Part shown: positions 22,501 to 32,134 of the stretch, piece by piece
How the letters are laid out: every line of letters starts with the position of its first letter
How positions within the stretch are numbered: position 1 is the first letter of the stretch
DNA from: Harmothoe impar
Taxonomy: Eukaryota; Annelida; Polychaeta; Phyllodocida; Polynoidae
Length of the DNA: 64,000 nt
NCBI GenBank assembly: GCA_947462335.1
Contig: OX381715.1
Location: forward strand, 36,680,650-36,744,649
Reading direction: 5' to 3'
The notes under the pieces: generated by a model
Database searches by the model: none
Seen by the model: only the letters and a program-made list of their open reading frames with translations
What the model was told of the DNA's origin: nothing
Program-made: the position numbers and the translations under genes

Positions 22501-24167
22501 TATATATCCCACTAAACGAATAACGTTGCACAACCTTATACAGCGTTTCTCTATCGATCTTTACTGTGGCAAAACGTTATATGACGTTGACAACGTTATT
22601 TGGACGTAAAATTACGTTTATTTGTTAGCTGGGATATACGATAATGTGTGTAGTTTACTAATTTGAGTCGCTTGAAAACCCAACCAGTGAAAACGACGCA
22701 ATAAGGTCGTACATGCCATGGTACTCCGACTTACTCTATATAGACCCATGAATCAAGAAAGGGTGACTTTTTCATTCAGAGAACAGAACTTTGTGTTTAC
22801 GTTGGTTTTGGAAGGTTCCCCATAACAGTAACTGTAATAGTTATAATATTTGCAAACGTCAGGTGATTCACATAAGAAGTATGCTAAGTATCTTCTAGTT
22901 AGCTTTTATTAGAATGCACGTTTTGAGGTTATATTCATGTTATATTCATGTACTGTCGGCATATACATGTGTACTGTCGGTCACGCTCCAGAAATGTTCA
23001 AAAACGTTATCACCAACTTTTCTGAAAAGTCCCCATTTCTTGCTCCATTGGTCTATAAGTATTCGGCCTTAGTAAGTAAGACCTACATGTAGAAACCACG
23101 AGTGGGCCACCACCCCCCCCCCCCCCATCAACCACTATAACGACCCCTAGCGGCACAACTGGGTAACCTCCTTACACTTATACAACGGCCTTTCCTCCTC
23201 AGGCTTTTTACCCCGACATTTTGCCCTTTACAGTAACATCCGCCAGCACCTCCCACACATCCCCTGCACCTACGGTTTCCGACGCTTCCATCTGGGTGGG
23301 GGAATACAGTGCTCAGTTCTTGCCGTTCTAGGGCGGAGATTCTGGACAGAAACAATGGGGTCTCTCTAGAGCCGGATATATAGTATAACTGCGCAGCCAT
23401 TCAGCAAGGAATCTCCGCACGGCGCTGCTAACTTCTTTTCCTTTCTGAATTAATTGCTAATTTATCAATTTCATAAGAAAGTTTCATCTTCAATGATTTT
23501 TTGAAAAAAAAGGAAGCAGCAAAGTGTTGTCATTTTAACATGCCATGTCGCCGTGCGAATTGTAGCATAAGGCTATAACACTCCCTATGAGGGCAGCACT
23601 GATGCATTATTACCTTGGTCGTCATGTTGCATGCATGAGCTCAGCCCTTGCGAGTAACTCTCTATTGTTGGTCTTTCCCTGTTCACACTATCTCTTATAT
23701 TTCTCATGTCGCATGTCACTAAGCAAAAATATGTCGATACCGCTATGTCAACTTTAGTGGTGCACCACACCCTTCATGAGTGCATCAACTTCGTAGTTGC
23801 GACATGACGCATGAGTGCAGCCCTGGTGAGTTACTCCAGGAGCCTGATGTACCACCTACCTTTAGGTACATGGTTAACCCTCTAAGGACGGCATGTCGCT
23901 AAAAGATGACATTTGTCGTCATGATGCACCAATGCAACGCCGGGGAGTAACTCGCCAGTGCTGCATTGGTGTATCATACTGACCCTATACGGGAGTGTCT
24001 CAACCCCATAGGGTCGGAATGATGCTTGAATGCAGCACTGGCGAGTGCATTATTGCGTTATTCCCTCCTTACATGGTTAAGGGATCCCACCTACCTGTAG
24101 ACTCTAGCACCAGCTGTAGGGTGAGGAGGCCCAGGAGGAGGCTGGCGGTGAGGGCACGTGTTGTCAT
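10455..24167 (-). CDS. Predicted small secreted cysteine-rich protein (3 exons)
   Basis: Three minus-strand exons join in phase: 24095-24167 (start ATG, phase 1 out), 12185-12341 (acceptor tttgttacag, donor gtaggt) and 10455-10596 (acceptor cccttgcag, stop TAA). Together they give 372 nt, 123 residues and a stop, with no remainder. Residues 1-24 look like a signal peptide with a hydrophobic ASLLLGLLTLQLVL core. The rest is basic and has ten cysteines at about 37, 52, 55, 59, 61, 81, 91, 97, 100 and 112, enough for five disulphides. A five-serine run encoded by AGC repeats and an RGRGRR segment lie between the first two. I do not recognise the fold, and no function is claimed. Seen: splice sites, phases, signal-like start. 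Inferred: secretion and disulphides. Intron 1 is 11.8 kb and packed with mobile elements; intron 2 (1.6 kb) holds a minisatellite. The gene may have further non-coding 5' exons. Confidence 0.65.
10888..12100. repeat. 30-bp minisatellite, about 40 units
   Basis: Unit caggacacaggttagggctacaaggtcata with variants (gtcagggttacaaggtcg). Because 30 is a multiple of three, it stays open in several frames on both strands and yields long meaningless ORFs. A higher-order copy is visible: the block at about 11638-11795 recurs at about 11848-12005, a 210-bp (seven-unit) shift. Every unit holds an AGGTCA hexamer. It lies within intron 2 of the cysteine-rich gene. Confidence 0.95.
12185..12341 (-). CDS. 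Exon 2 of the cysteine-rich gene
   Basis: Acceptor ttttgttacag and donor gtaggtcaagg. 157 nt reading GFIFGPQGQLEC, five serines, GRGRRSCTNCRYTCRCPG. Five cysteines. Entry phase 1 and exit phase 2 match exons 1 and 3 exactly. Confidence 0.65.
12391..12960. mobile_element. TTAACCCTTTAAGG palindromic MITE, copy 4, split by another repeat
   Basis: The left part (agcctttaaggatggcatgtcg, 12395-12455) and the right part (gcagccccagtgagtaact..., 12810-12945) belong to the family. Between them lies about 350 bp with repeated cctatacgcccaacct motifs and cctaggt palindromes that I take as an inserted element of unknown type. Confidence 0.55.
13080..14045. mobile_element. Element with GGAGAACTGGGACAC repeats at both ends (outer)
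   Basis: Four direct copies of ggagaactgggacac at 13097-13170 face inverted copies gtgtcccagttctcc at 13307-13375 and 14000-14040. The layout suggests an inverted-repeat element whose ends expanded by slippage. It carries the 13624-13920 element. Confidence 0.55.
13624..13920. mobile_element. G-rich MITE, GGGAGTGGCCATTTTTTAACAA type, copy 1
   Basis: Left agggagtggccattttttaa and right ttaaaatatgaccactccct are inverted ends around long G and C runs with repeated gggggaccaaaaaaatt blocks. Member of a family with copies at 21817, 19568, 25233, 33946 and 44688. Confidence 0.7.
14264..15089. mobile_element. TIR element with CAGTCTCACCAAATCGAGAC ends
   Basis: Left cagtctcaccaaatcgagac and right gtctcgatttggtgagactg are perfect inverted ends, continuing with a caggttcaaa-type match and looser homology for about 60 bp. 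The subterminal region has tandem gaccgggtgccgtctctgac units in opposite orientation at the two sides. 826 bp, non-coding. Confidence 0.8.
15100..15783. repeat. Dispersed repeat, left half (right half at 18413-18540)
   Basis: Contains agtccagcagtgtctgactc and ccaacatatgtcag, which recur in the same order at 24680-24840. The sequence after 18413 (gttcagg...ctgactctg) matches the continuation at about 25085-25195. So 24660-25205 is an uninterrupted diverged copy, while this one is split by the 15784-18412 insertion. Confidence 0.55.
15784..18412. mobile_element. 2.6-kb G-rich TIR element
   Basis: Left attatttatgccaggggggg and right ccccccctgccataaataat are inverted ends, followed on both sides by ggggtcattttttttcaacc-type blocks (15790-15960 and 18238-18360). 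The interior shows only short frames and a nested TTAA element. No transposase is recognised. Confidence 0.6.
16399..16607. mobile_element. TTAA-flanked MITE with TCGACTATAGTCGA repeats
   Basis: TTAACCCTTTAGGGCCGA at the left and TCGGCCCTAAAGGGTTAA at the right are inverted ends. The interior has three copies of a 33-bp unit holding the palindrome tcgactatagtcga. 209 bp, piggyBac-like ends. Confidence 0.8.
18748..19186. mobile_element. Two adjoining TTAACCCTTTAAGG MITEs, copies 5 and 6
   Basis: The first runs to TTAA at 19011-19014 and the second from there to TTAA at 19183-19186. Both carry the gcgagttactc and gcatcatga cores. They may represent one element inserted at the TTAA of the other. 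Confidence 0.6.
19568..20470. mobile_element. G-rich MITE (outer), copy split by 19686-20315
   Basis: Left ttagggagtgtccatttatt and right tacaaatgaacacctcccta are inverted ends typical of the GGGAGTGTTCATTTATTAATTACA family. Confidence 0.65.
19686..20315. mobile_element. CCCAGTGGGCA MITE nested in the G-rich element
   Basis: Ends CCCAGTGGGCAAATTTTAG and TTTTGTGCCCACTGGG are inverted. Subterminal ttgattcaacgttg motifs repeat in both directions. 630 bp, non-coding. Confidence 0.8.
20471..21120. other. Stretch without recognised features
   Basis: Lies within the long first intron of the minus-strand cysteine-rich gene. No exon or repeat is recognised. Confidence 0.35.
21121..21352. mobile_element. 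TTAACCCTTTAAGG palindromic MITE, copy 7
   Basis: TTAACTTTTTAAGGGCCGCA at the left and TCCTTAAAGGGTTAA at the right, 232 bp, with the usual inner palindromes. Confidence 0.8.
21430..21689. mobile_element. TTAACCCTTTAAGG palindromic MITE, copy 8
   Basis: TTAACCCTTTAAGGACAGCA at the left and GTCCTTAAAGGGTTAA at the right, 260 bp. One of the best-preserved copies. Confidence 0.85.
21817..22265. mobile_element. G-rich MITE, copy 3
   Basis: Left agggagtggtcactttaaca and right gttaaaaagtggccactccc are inverted ends; G-run and C-run blocks lie just inside. Confidence 0.7.
22266..23127. other. Stretch with one MITE fragment (22540-22632)
   Basis: The 22540-22632 segment has repeated acgtt/aacgt motifs and ends acgtttatttgttagctggg, like 5345-5424. 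Nothing else is recognised. Confidence 0.4.
23128..23400 (-). CDS. Possible cysteine-rich exon, doubtful
   Basis: The frame reads RRCRGCVGGAGGCYCKGQN and, downstream, GRCISVRRLPSC. Its C-x2-C ... C-x-C ... GRCI ... C spacing resembles exons 2 plus 3 of the cysteine-rich gene in whose first intron it lies, on the same strand. A good acceptor (tttctgtccag) sits at about 23340. The intron seen in the main gene is missing here. The link rests on spacing only, so this could be a diverged duplicate, an alternative exon, or chance. Confidence 0.25.
   Translation of the reverse strand: MAAQLYYISGSRETPLFLSRISALERQELSTVFPHPDGSVGNRRCRGCVGGAGGCYCKGQNVGVKSLRRKGRCISVRRLPSCAARGRYSG
23874..24080. mobile_element. 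TTAACCCTTTAAGG palindromic MITE, copy 9
   Basis: TTAACCCTCTAAGGACGGCA to CCTTACATGGTTAA, with exact TTAA ends. It stops 15 bp short of the exon 1 donor of the cysteine-rich gene. A more decayed relative precedes it at 23585-23840. Confidence 0.8.
24095..24167 (-). CDS. Exon 1 (signal peptide) of the cysteine-rich gene
   Basis: ATG at 24167. 24 codons encode a short N-terminus (MTTRALTA) and a leucine-rich hydrophobic core, and the exon ends in a strong donor, gtaggtgg. An acceptor-like tcatcag just upstream suggests that a 5' UTR exon may exist. Confidence 0.6.
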
Positions 24168-25232
24168 GGTGATGGTCGGTTGTCGTCTGCTACTGATGAG
24201 TCTGCTACTGGTACCAGCAGTATGGTACCAGGGACGGCCAGGGTGCCTCCCGTACACACTCTCCCAGCAGATCCTCTGAGTCGTTTTACTGGTACTAAAT
24301 TACCAACGCCATGCTTTAAGATATTTATTTCTACAACCATGAATCGATTGAAATAGTCAAAGGGATGTATTCACAAATACCCAAAGTTTTAGAAGTATTG
24401 TTTATATTATTATGTTCAATATCGGATGTATTCCTGAGAACTATTTTTGTTCTATGGGGTGTGGGATGCGGATATGAGAGCAGACAAGTAGTAACGTCCC
24501 CCTCCCCCTTCTTCCACAGAAGAGTTCCTTTAGTCCCATGTCGTCCGAGCCTATGGACAGAGTCTTATTAGAGACTGTGTGCTGGGAGAGTGTCACTCAC
24601 CAGCAGGCGGGATGACTCAGCAGGCCAGAGGTATTACCCCCCCCCCCCCCCGTTATTCAAACGCACTGTAGCTAGAGTCCAGCAGTGTCTTACTCTCGTC
24701 CTAGACTGATATCTAAGCATTATGTCTGTGTATACCTATATAATTTAGCTATGATTTATAATTAGCCCCTCCCTGAAGCACTCGAATACGTAGATATGTA
24801 GCAACATAAGTGTATATCTACCAACATATGTCAGAAGGGATTCCAGAATCTCAATGTAGTGAGTGTGATCGCAAATTTCTCACCGTGTAGATATATGTAT
24901 TTTCGCGGAATTCATGGAAAATAAATATCCCCAAATTGTTTGTATGCTACAGTGAATCACTCCATTTTGCCAGCTTTTTGCCAATGTATACCCGTGAATG
25001 AAAATATGTTCACAGTATTTAACCTCAAAATCTGAAGGAATGGTATCTTATACCTTACCATTATGCTCAATGCTGCATTGTGTCTTCATGTGGTAAGAAG
25101 CAAAGAGGGCTCATGCTAACTGCCTCACTGTAGAAGTTAGACCAACTGGCTCTAACTCTGGGACTGTCATGCGAGGATTAGGCTGACTCTGAAAAGAGAG
25201 TAACTTTTTGTGTCAAGGCTCAACCTGTTGTT
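24168..25232. repeat. Uninterrupted diverged copy of the 15.1/18.4-kb repeat (24660-25205)
   Basis: Shares agtccagcagtgtct, ccaacatatgtcag and the final ggctgactctg in order with 15480-15783 plus 18413-18540. A strong minus-strand donor (gtgagtgac) at about 24598 could end a non-coding first exon of the cysteine-rich gene, but there is no further support. Confidence 0.45.
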
Positions 25233-25555
25233 TAGGTAGTGTTCGTTTATTAATTACAGGGGGGGGTGGTGAGATTTCGCGCGGAGGGGCGAAATTTTTT
25301 TACGCCCCCCCCCCCCCTCGAGAGTGCGTGTAACGATTTGCGCCCCCCTCGCCGAAGGCGCTGAAAATGTTTCCCCCCCCTTTGAACTACAGTAACGCGC
25401 GGGCTTTTTGGCTAAAAAGGGGCTTAAGTTTTTACGCCCCCCCCTCAAGGGGGGTCAGAATTTTTTACGCCCCCCCCTCAGAAGGGGTCGGAAATTTTTA
25501 CGCCCCCCCCCCAAACCCACCACCCCCCTGTAAATAATAAATGAACACTCCCTTA
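25233..25555. mobile_element. G-rich MITE, copy 4
   Basis: Left ggtagtgttcgtttattaat and right ataataaatgaacactccct are inverted ends around G/C runs and aatttttttacgcccc blocks. Confidence 0.75.
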
Positions 25556-26330
25556 ATAGAATTGAAAGTCCTGCAGATCCTCTCACCTTAGTTTAATATA
25601 GGCAGTGCTTGACCCCTGAGTCCAGCTGACGCTCACCTTTTTGTCTGTGTAGGCAGGCCCCTACATGATGTCCGGACTTCCCCAACCCCTTTCTGAGAAG
25701 AAATGATATTTCAATTCAACGGAGATTGAGATTTACATTATTTAATAAATGGGAGAGCAAAATGTACCTACTCTCGTCCTTGGGAAGGATGCTGGTTAAT
25801 TTTTCGCTGAAGTGGTTGGTGGTTGCCTTTTGCCACCCTCGAGGTATAGAAACGTGTATATAGGTGCCTCCCCCTACTGCCCTGATATCACACTGTGTAG
25901 GGGACAGATGGATGTGACACGGACCCTGACCCAAGGTCATCACAGAGGTCAACTGGTACCACATGTAGACTCACGGCACAACACAAAAGGATCCAAGCTC
26001 CGTTCTAACACTACAGATGGCGCTACTGAAATGTTGCTTCTTTACATGAACAACATGCAATATATTTTATCACATCAGTTCCCTGGATTTTAATAGCATA
26101 CGTTGTTATCAGGGGGCTGTTGCAGAAAACAGCGATAATATAATAGCGTAAAAAGGTGTTAGAAAATCTTTTTTTTTCGTTATTTTTCGTTATAGGTGAT
26201 ATAGATAAAGAATTACGCTATTGATTTACCTTCTTTAGCGTAAGCTTTTACGTTAAAAAACGACCTTTCTCAAAGGCGGTGTAAAAGACTAGGGTAAATT
26301 AGCATAAATTAGCATAAATAAAAAGGCATT
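25556..26330. other. Stretch without recognised features
   Basis: No coding support in the short frames. 26130-26330 has several agcgtaa/ttacgct motifs, possibly an old palindromic repeat. Confidence 0.3.
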
Positions 26331-26660
26331 AGGCCACTAAAACAAGTTTCTCATCACCAAGCCGTGAAGAATGTGACGAGGGAGTTTTTTTTTATTAAAA
26401 ATGTTTTCCTTAGGCTTAAATATATGGGAAAATTTGGACTTTCGCGAACAATTTCCAAATTTGATTAACTCGGAGTTTATTGATCTGCGAAAGTCATTAC
26501 AAAGCAATTTATTCCTAGATGACTGCATTACTGACAGCACTAGCTTTAATTTAGTACCAATTTTGCCAGTATTTGTCCAATTTTAACATATATATTTCAT
26601 CAAAAATGTAAAATATATTTTTTTTTAAGAATGAGAAAACAACTTTTTTTGAGTGGCCTT
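26331..26660. mobile_element. AGGCCACT MITE, copy 1
   Basis: Left aggccactaaaacaagtttc and right acttttttttgagtggcctt are inverted ends. The inner motif tgacgaggga and the ccgtgaagaatg segment recur at 61849-62221, with partial copies at 33430-33493 and 44245-44297. Confidence 0.7.
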
Positions 26661-27569
26661 AGCGTAAATTTGAACATAATTATTATGAATTAATATTACT
26701 GATATTACACACGGCGGTCCACCCTCACATCCCCTCACATCGGTACAATTCTCAATTCCAAATGTACTTTACAAAATCACTTCCCTTTCCTTGGGGGGCT
26801 GGGAGTAGTATACTCTATCTACTTCTGTCATTCCTGTAAAGAACCCTTCCTGAATTTCTTTGATAGTTTTGATGTGCATCAATATGCAAATCTCCTTTTG
26901 TCATTATGTATTATAGCATCGACGGGGGGGGGGTGACCAGTCAGGGGTCCTGACTCCTCAACACTTTTGAAAAAAAATCAAATGATGATTACCTAATTCA
27001 ATTCACTATGACCCCTTCTGCTGCACTAATTGATATTGCACTGAAAATCTGTATGGAGTTATTTTATAATCTTTTGATATTGTAATTTGTACTGAATATT
27101 TGTAGGTATGCAGTTATTTTGATATTGTACTGAAAATTTATATTGATATTGAGTTAATGAGTTGATTTCTAAATCCCTCTGACATTTCAACCGTGTTTAG
27201 TGTGACTGTGCTGTGTATGTGTGTGTGTGTTTTACTGTGGTTTCTGTGTGTGTGTGGGGGGGGGGGGTAGTTGTCACGATGCTGCCCTGGGGTACACCTG
27301 GTTACCATAGGCAGCTTGTAGTAACAGACGTCCTGAGGGCAGCCTCGGCCGGCGTCTATCCTACCAGTTGGATACACAGCAGAGGGGACGGACCAGTGTT
27401 GGTATGGGAGTCTGACACTGTCCTCAGCGGGTAGAGACACCCTGTGTTTGATCCCACCATGTAAACCACATATCGGTACTATTGGGGAACGTGAGGGAAC
27501 AGCACCCAAAGTGTTTGATGACAGTTTGGTGAAGCTGACTAGAAAATAGGGGAGGATCCCCCAACGTGT
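26661..27569. other. Stretch without recognised features
   Basis: Contains a (TG)n tract near 27216-27262. A segment at 27395-27460 ends in a B-box-like gtttgatccc and may be a tRNA-derived SINE, but an A box is unclear. Confidence 0.3.
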
Positions 27570-27819
27570 TTAACCCTGCAAGGACGGCATGTCGTGTTAA
27601 GATGACATTTGTCGTCATGATGCACCAACGCAGACCCGGCGAGTTCATTGGTGCTTCATGTAACGACCCTACAGGAGTGGTTCAACCCTGTAGGGTCAGC
27701 ATGATGTATGTATGCAGCACAGGCGAGTTACTCGCCAGGGCTGCATTCATGCATCATGATAACCAAGGGCGTGGTGCATTAATGCATTATGCCGTCCTGA
27801 AAGGGATTGAAAGGGTTAA
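27570..27819. mobile_element. TTAACCCTTTAAGG palindromic MITE, copy 10
   Basis: TTAACCCTGCAAGGACGGCA to GAAAGGGTTAA with TTAA at both ends, 250 bp, and full inner palindromes. Confidence 0.8.
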
Positions 27820-27907
27820 TACTTGTTTGGTGGCTCTGACCGCGCAGGGTGCAGCGATGATCGTGGGAAACTACAACATTATGGTAAAAGGGTGCACACT
27901 CAAAAAA

Positions 27908-27970
27908 GCTAAAACCACTCTCACATGAAAGTCAGGCAGTGCCTGACTTTCACATGAGAGTGGTTTTAGC
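27908..27970. repeat. Perfect 63-bp palindrome
   Basis: gctaaaaccactctcacatg and ten further bases pair without mismatch with the right arm (31-bp arms around a single G). Flanking cacactcaaaaaa and ttttctgagtgtg extend the pairing imperfectly. Related agtcaggca motifs occur at 15300-15500. It could be a young MITE or a hairpin RNA source. Confidence 0.85.
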
Positions 27971-28064
27971 GACAATGACGCTGTCTTTTCTGAGTGTGTG
28001 AGATCTCAGTGAGAATAGAAATTCCTATACATGATTCCTCGCTTTATATGAGAATTACGTTTTA

Positions 28065-29251
28065 ATCTTTTAAGGGCCGCATTACTTTGCTTTAATGTAG
28101 GCCTCCCATGCCATTTGTCGTCATGATGTATGACTTAAGCCCTTTAAGGGGCAGACACTAACTTTCTCAGCCATGGGCCACCAGGGCCTGTAGCTTCAGA
28201 AAGCTAAGGTCCCACACCTAAAACTGTGGGCCCGAAATAATTAATTTACTTTTTTTAAAGAGAAAGTCATAGCAATCCCTGACTAATATATATCTCAAAA
28301 CCTAACCACAATGGCCGGTATCGATTAATTCTCCTCGAAACGTCTGGGGGTGAACAGGGGTCCCCCCTTATAGGTCGGAAAGTCGCCGAAATTATAGGCA
28401 CCATGTCAAAAGTGGCGAGCCTTTATCCTATTGACAATATTGTCCTAAAGTCGCCAGGCCGCTTAAATTATTGTACCAGGTCGCCAGCAGGTCGCCTGGG
28501 AAACAGCCTAGGTCGCGACGTCGCCTTTGACCCCTCTGGGGCCACGCTCCTGGACGTGGGCCACCCGGGCCCATAATAAAGAAGGTAATTGCAGAGAGAA
28601 TTTCCCAGCGGGCACAGGGGGAAAGAATCCCTCATTTGGGCTCCCAAATGAAGGAATGTTGAGGAATATCTCCATTCTGGAATGTATCATGTTGACTTTT
28701 TGCTGGTCAGTATATGCTTTTTTTTCCTTTTTAAAACTTTTTTTTCCAAAAATGTCCCAGCGTAAACCAAGTTATAAGAATAAAACGGCCTAACCTAGTA
28801 CTAACCCTAGAAATCGTCCTTTCGGAATTTTTTCCTTTTCTTGCAATTATCATTAAAACATGATTAAAAAATGGGGATAATTATATGGGCATATTTGGTA
28901 TCAGATTAAAGCTTATAGTGTTGCGGATGCAATGCTCTGTATATCTACAATGTTTGCTAATCCATAATTATTTTTTTTTTAATGTGTTTATTCGGTAATT
29001 AATTACAAGTGTGTAATTACATGGTTCGGCGCATTGCCGTTCTTCCACCAAGACGGCTTTTCTTTTGTCTGGTCTTGATGGAAATGAAAAACGTGCCATG
29101 TCAGTTATTGTATACATTACAAAAGAGGACAGTAGTTTGTATAAAAAATAAAGTACATACGTTACAATGTAAATTTACGATGATGAGATGAGATGAGAGA
29201 TGAGAAAGCCTATGTCCATTCAGAGTGAATCCAATAAAGGTGGCTGCTTAA
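28065..29251. other. Mostly featureless stretch with repeat fragments
   Basis: 28065-28150 is a partial TTAACCCTTTAAGG MITE. 28150-28235 resembles one end of the 35377-35711 element (cagacactaactttctcagc). The rest is AT-rich with no gene seen. Confidence 0.4.
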
Positions 29252-32134
29252 TTACATGAAGCAAGTGTCTATATGTTCTTTAATTTCCCGTTTAAAGACA
29301 GATGAGACTTCTATTAGCGTATACTGAGCCTTTAGATTATTCCAGCATGATATTGCTTGATACAAGGCGCTCCTAATAACAATAGGCTTCAAAGTGGGCG
29401 GAACCAACAGTCGTTTTCCCACATGTCGACGAGTGGGAATAATTCTATTATCTACATATTTTGGAAATTTAGACAGTGAAAAGGCATAAAACAATAGATG
29501 AATTAATCTCCTCTTATCTAGGTTAAGGCAGCCACTAACATTATGCATTTGTTCTGTGGTCATATCAGGATTTTTTTCTAATTTAACTTTATATATAATT
29601 CTTAGTGACTTATTTTGTATATATTGCAACTGTTGGCTTTCCCCTATGTTGTGCCTGTCCCACATATAGTCAGCGTAATCAAAGGTGGGTAATACCATAG
29701 AATTATATATTAACAAGGCAACATCTTTCTCTACAAAGGCACAGATATTGGCAAGTTGATGTACTTTGTTACGTAGGTTATTACAGACATCCTTTCTATG
29801 CTGAACAAATTTCATATCAGGATCAATAGTTAGACCTAAATATTTAAACTCAGTTACTCTTTCAATGACAATACCATTTAGCTTAAAAACAGGGCTAACA
29901 TTGTGAACATTATGAAACAACATCCATTTTGTTTTTTTCTCATTAATTGTTAAACTATTAGTAACACACCAAGAGGAAAGAGCTGTAAGGGCTTCGTCCA
30001 TGGACTTTTCTTGAGTCACAGAAATCACAGCATCGTCAGCATATAACGTTATATCATAATTATATAAATCTGGTAAAGAGTTAATGTATATGTGACATAA
30101 TCTGCGAAAAGGGCCCTTAGTGCAGGGTGCACTAAGGTCCTTTTTCCTAGTGCATGTCACATATAGAGAATAATACAGGGCCTAAAACGGACCCCTGTGG
30201 TACGCCATAGGTAATGGGAAGGTTGGAGAATGTGATGTCATTGGCTTTTACACATTGAGACCTATCAGTCAAATAGCTCTTGAACCACCGACAAGTTTTT
30301 TCGCTAAGTCCAAAATCTGAAATTTTCTGTAATAAGAAAATATGTGAAACTGTATCGAAAGCTTTCTTGTAATCTAGATATAAAGAAAAGGTAGGATTAT
30401 TTATTATTATGTTATCTATTACATTACATAGGTGGGCACTGATCGCTGACTGAGTAGATCTACATTTACGGTATCCGTGTTGGCTATCAGTCAGCAGGTC
30501 ATGGTTACTCATATGGGTTTGCAATCTAGTACATATTAATTTTTCAAGAATTTTTCCGGGGGTGGCTAAAAGGCTAATAGGTCTCAAGTCATTCACATCA
30601 AGGGAGTTGGCTTTCTTTGGTAGAGGTATCACTGTGGCAGTTTTCCATTGTCTCGGAAACACACAACTCGCTACACATTTATTTTATAAACATAGGATCA
30701 CATCAGCAATCGCCAAAAAGGCATCCTTAATTATAAAACTCTTAACATTCAGAATGGCAGAAGGTTTGTTTATATTAATACATTTAATTAGTTTAATTAG
30801 TTCCATATATCCAATAGGGAAAAGGATGTCACAGTCATCTAGCGGTGCATTGATATGCCTACTACCGGTAAACGGACGAGTAGGTGGTAATTCATCTGCT
30901 AATTTCTGACCAATGGTGGAGAAGAATTTATTTTCATATTTAGCACAGAGCTGAGGTGGGATAACTTCATTGGTGACCTTGTCCTTGAGTTTAAGTAACG
31001 TGGCCACAGCTCTTTTCGGCAATAATTTCCTTATACCGGCCCAGAACTTAACAGGGTCATCCTTCCTGTGCGGTTGTTTACTTTTTCTTTTCTACTATTG
31101 AAAATTAATACTTCTACATTGTTTCTGTGATAAGTGGCCATTCTCCAGTTATCCAATGAATTATTTCTTCTTACAACACGGAAAGCATTATCTCTATCCC
31201 TCATGGCATTTATAACATTAGCTGACATTCATTCAGGTGTGTATACCGGTATACTTAAAAGTCTCACAGGGCAGTCTATATCAAGGTAATCTTGTATAAT
31301 ATTAAGCACCTTATCCCACATAATCTCAGGATCAGTCGTGTCTACCACCTCCCTCCAGTCATGCAACTGTAATCTATTTTTAAAGTTGAAAAAATCATAT
31401 TTATGGTATGACCTAGCGTGTATTCTTTTCCTGGGAATTTTCGTTCTGTTACATTTTATGTTCATATAAATAGGCGAATGGTCCGAAATGTGAAAATCTA
31501 TTGTGCCAGAACTGGCTATGTTATGTACATTGGTATAAATATGATCTATTAATGACCCAGAGATGAGATGTGTCGGGGTAGTAATTAACTGAAATAGTTG
31601 ATGTTCCGTACAAAAATCATCCACCTTTGTCTCCTCTATGTCTTTGTCATTCAACAAATTGACATTAAAGTCACCCATGATTATAATTTTTCTATTTTTA
31701 GAAACCGGTATTAAAAGCTCCTTTAGCTTATCATAGATGGCCTTTTTGTCGACATCATGGTCAGGCGGTCTATAGCAAACAAATATCTTATATTTAATTA
31801 CACCAATTTCCATGTCAATGCATAAGATCTCATACTCTTTATGAATGAAGGAGGAGTCTACATCAACCTCAGCAATATAGGTGTCTCTAAAATAGAGCAT
31901 TAAACCACCAGCATTCTTGTTAATAGTGGGACGTCTGTCCAAACGTACATATTGGTAGCCAGGGATGTATAAGTCAGATTCAAGTGTCGCTGGCTGTAGC
32001 CATGACTCACAAACTCCAGTAATGTCGCTATTAATAATTAAAGTGACAGCGCTTTTCTTTTTATATATACTTCTAGCGTTCATACATGTCACTAGAAGTC
32101 CCTTATTATTGGTTAACTCATGTAAAAAAGCCAT
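29252..32134 (-). pseudogene. Decayed non-LTR retrotransposon ORF2 (endonuclease plus reverse transcriptase)
   Basis: 31229-32134 encodes an apurinic/apyrimidinic-type endonuclease: CMNARSIYKK near the start, CYRPPDHD, IIMGDFNVN, and SDHSPIYM near the end. 30147-30662 holds the RT palm (LRPISLL, YRKCRSTQSA, DYKKAFDTV, YGVPQGSVLGP), and 29252-30130 holds the catalytic YADDAV and thumb. The frame is broken by a stop near 31229, a shift near 31025, a stop near 30684, and a 72-bp palindromic insertion near 30150, so the copy is dead. The domain order EN-RT with no RNase H fits the Jockey/CR1/L2 group. No upstream ORF1 is recognisable. It lies 3' of the glutamine-rich gene. Confidence 0.9.
30092..30163. 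mobile_element. 72-bp palindromic insertion inside the RT frame
   Basis: tgtgacataatctgcgaaaa...and ...ttcctagtgcatgtcaca are arms of an imperfect palindrome centred on ttagtgcagggtgcactaa. It interrupts the RT between the VPQGSVLGP block and the YADD block. A half-copy lies at 5504-5527. Confidence 0.7.
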
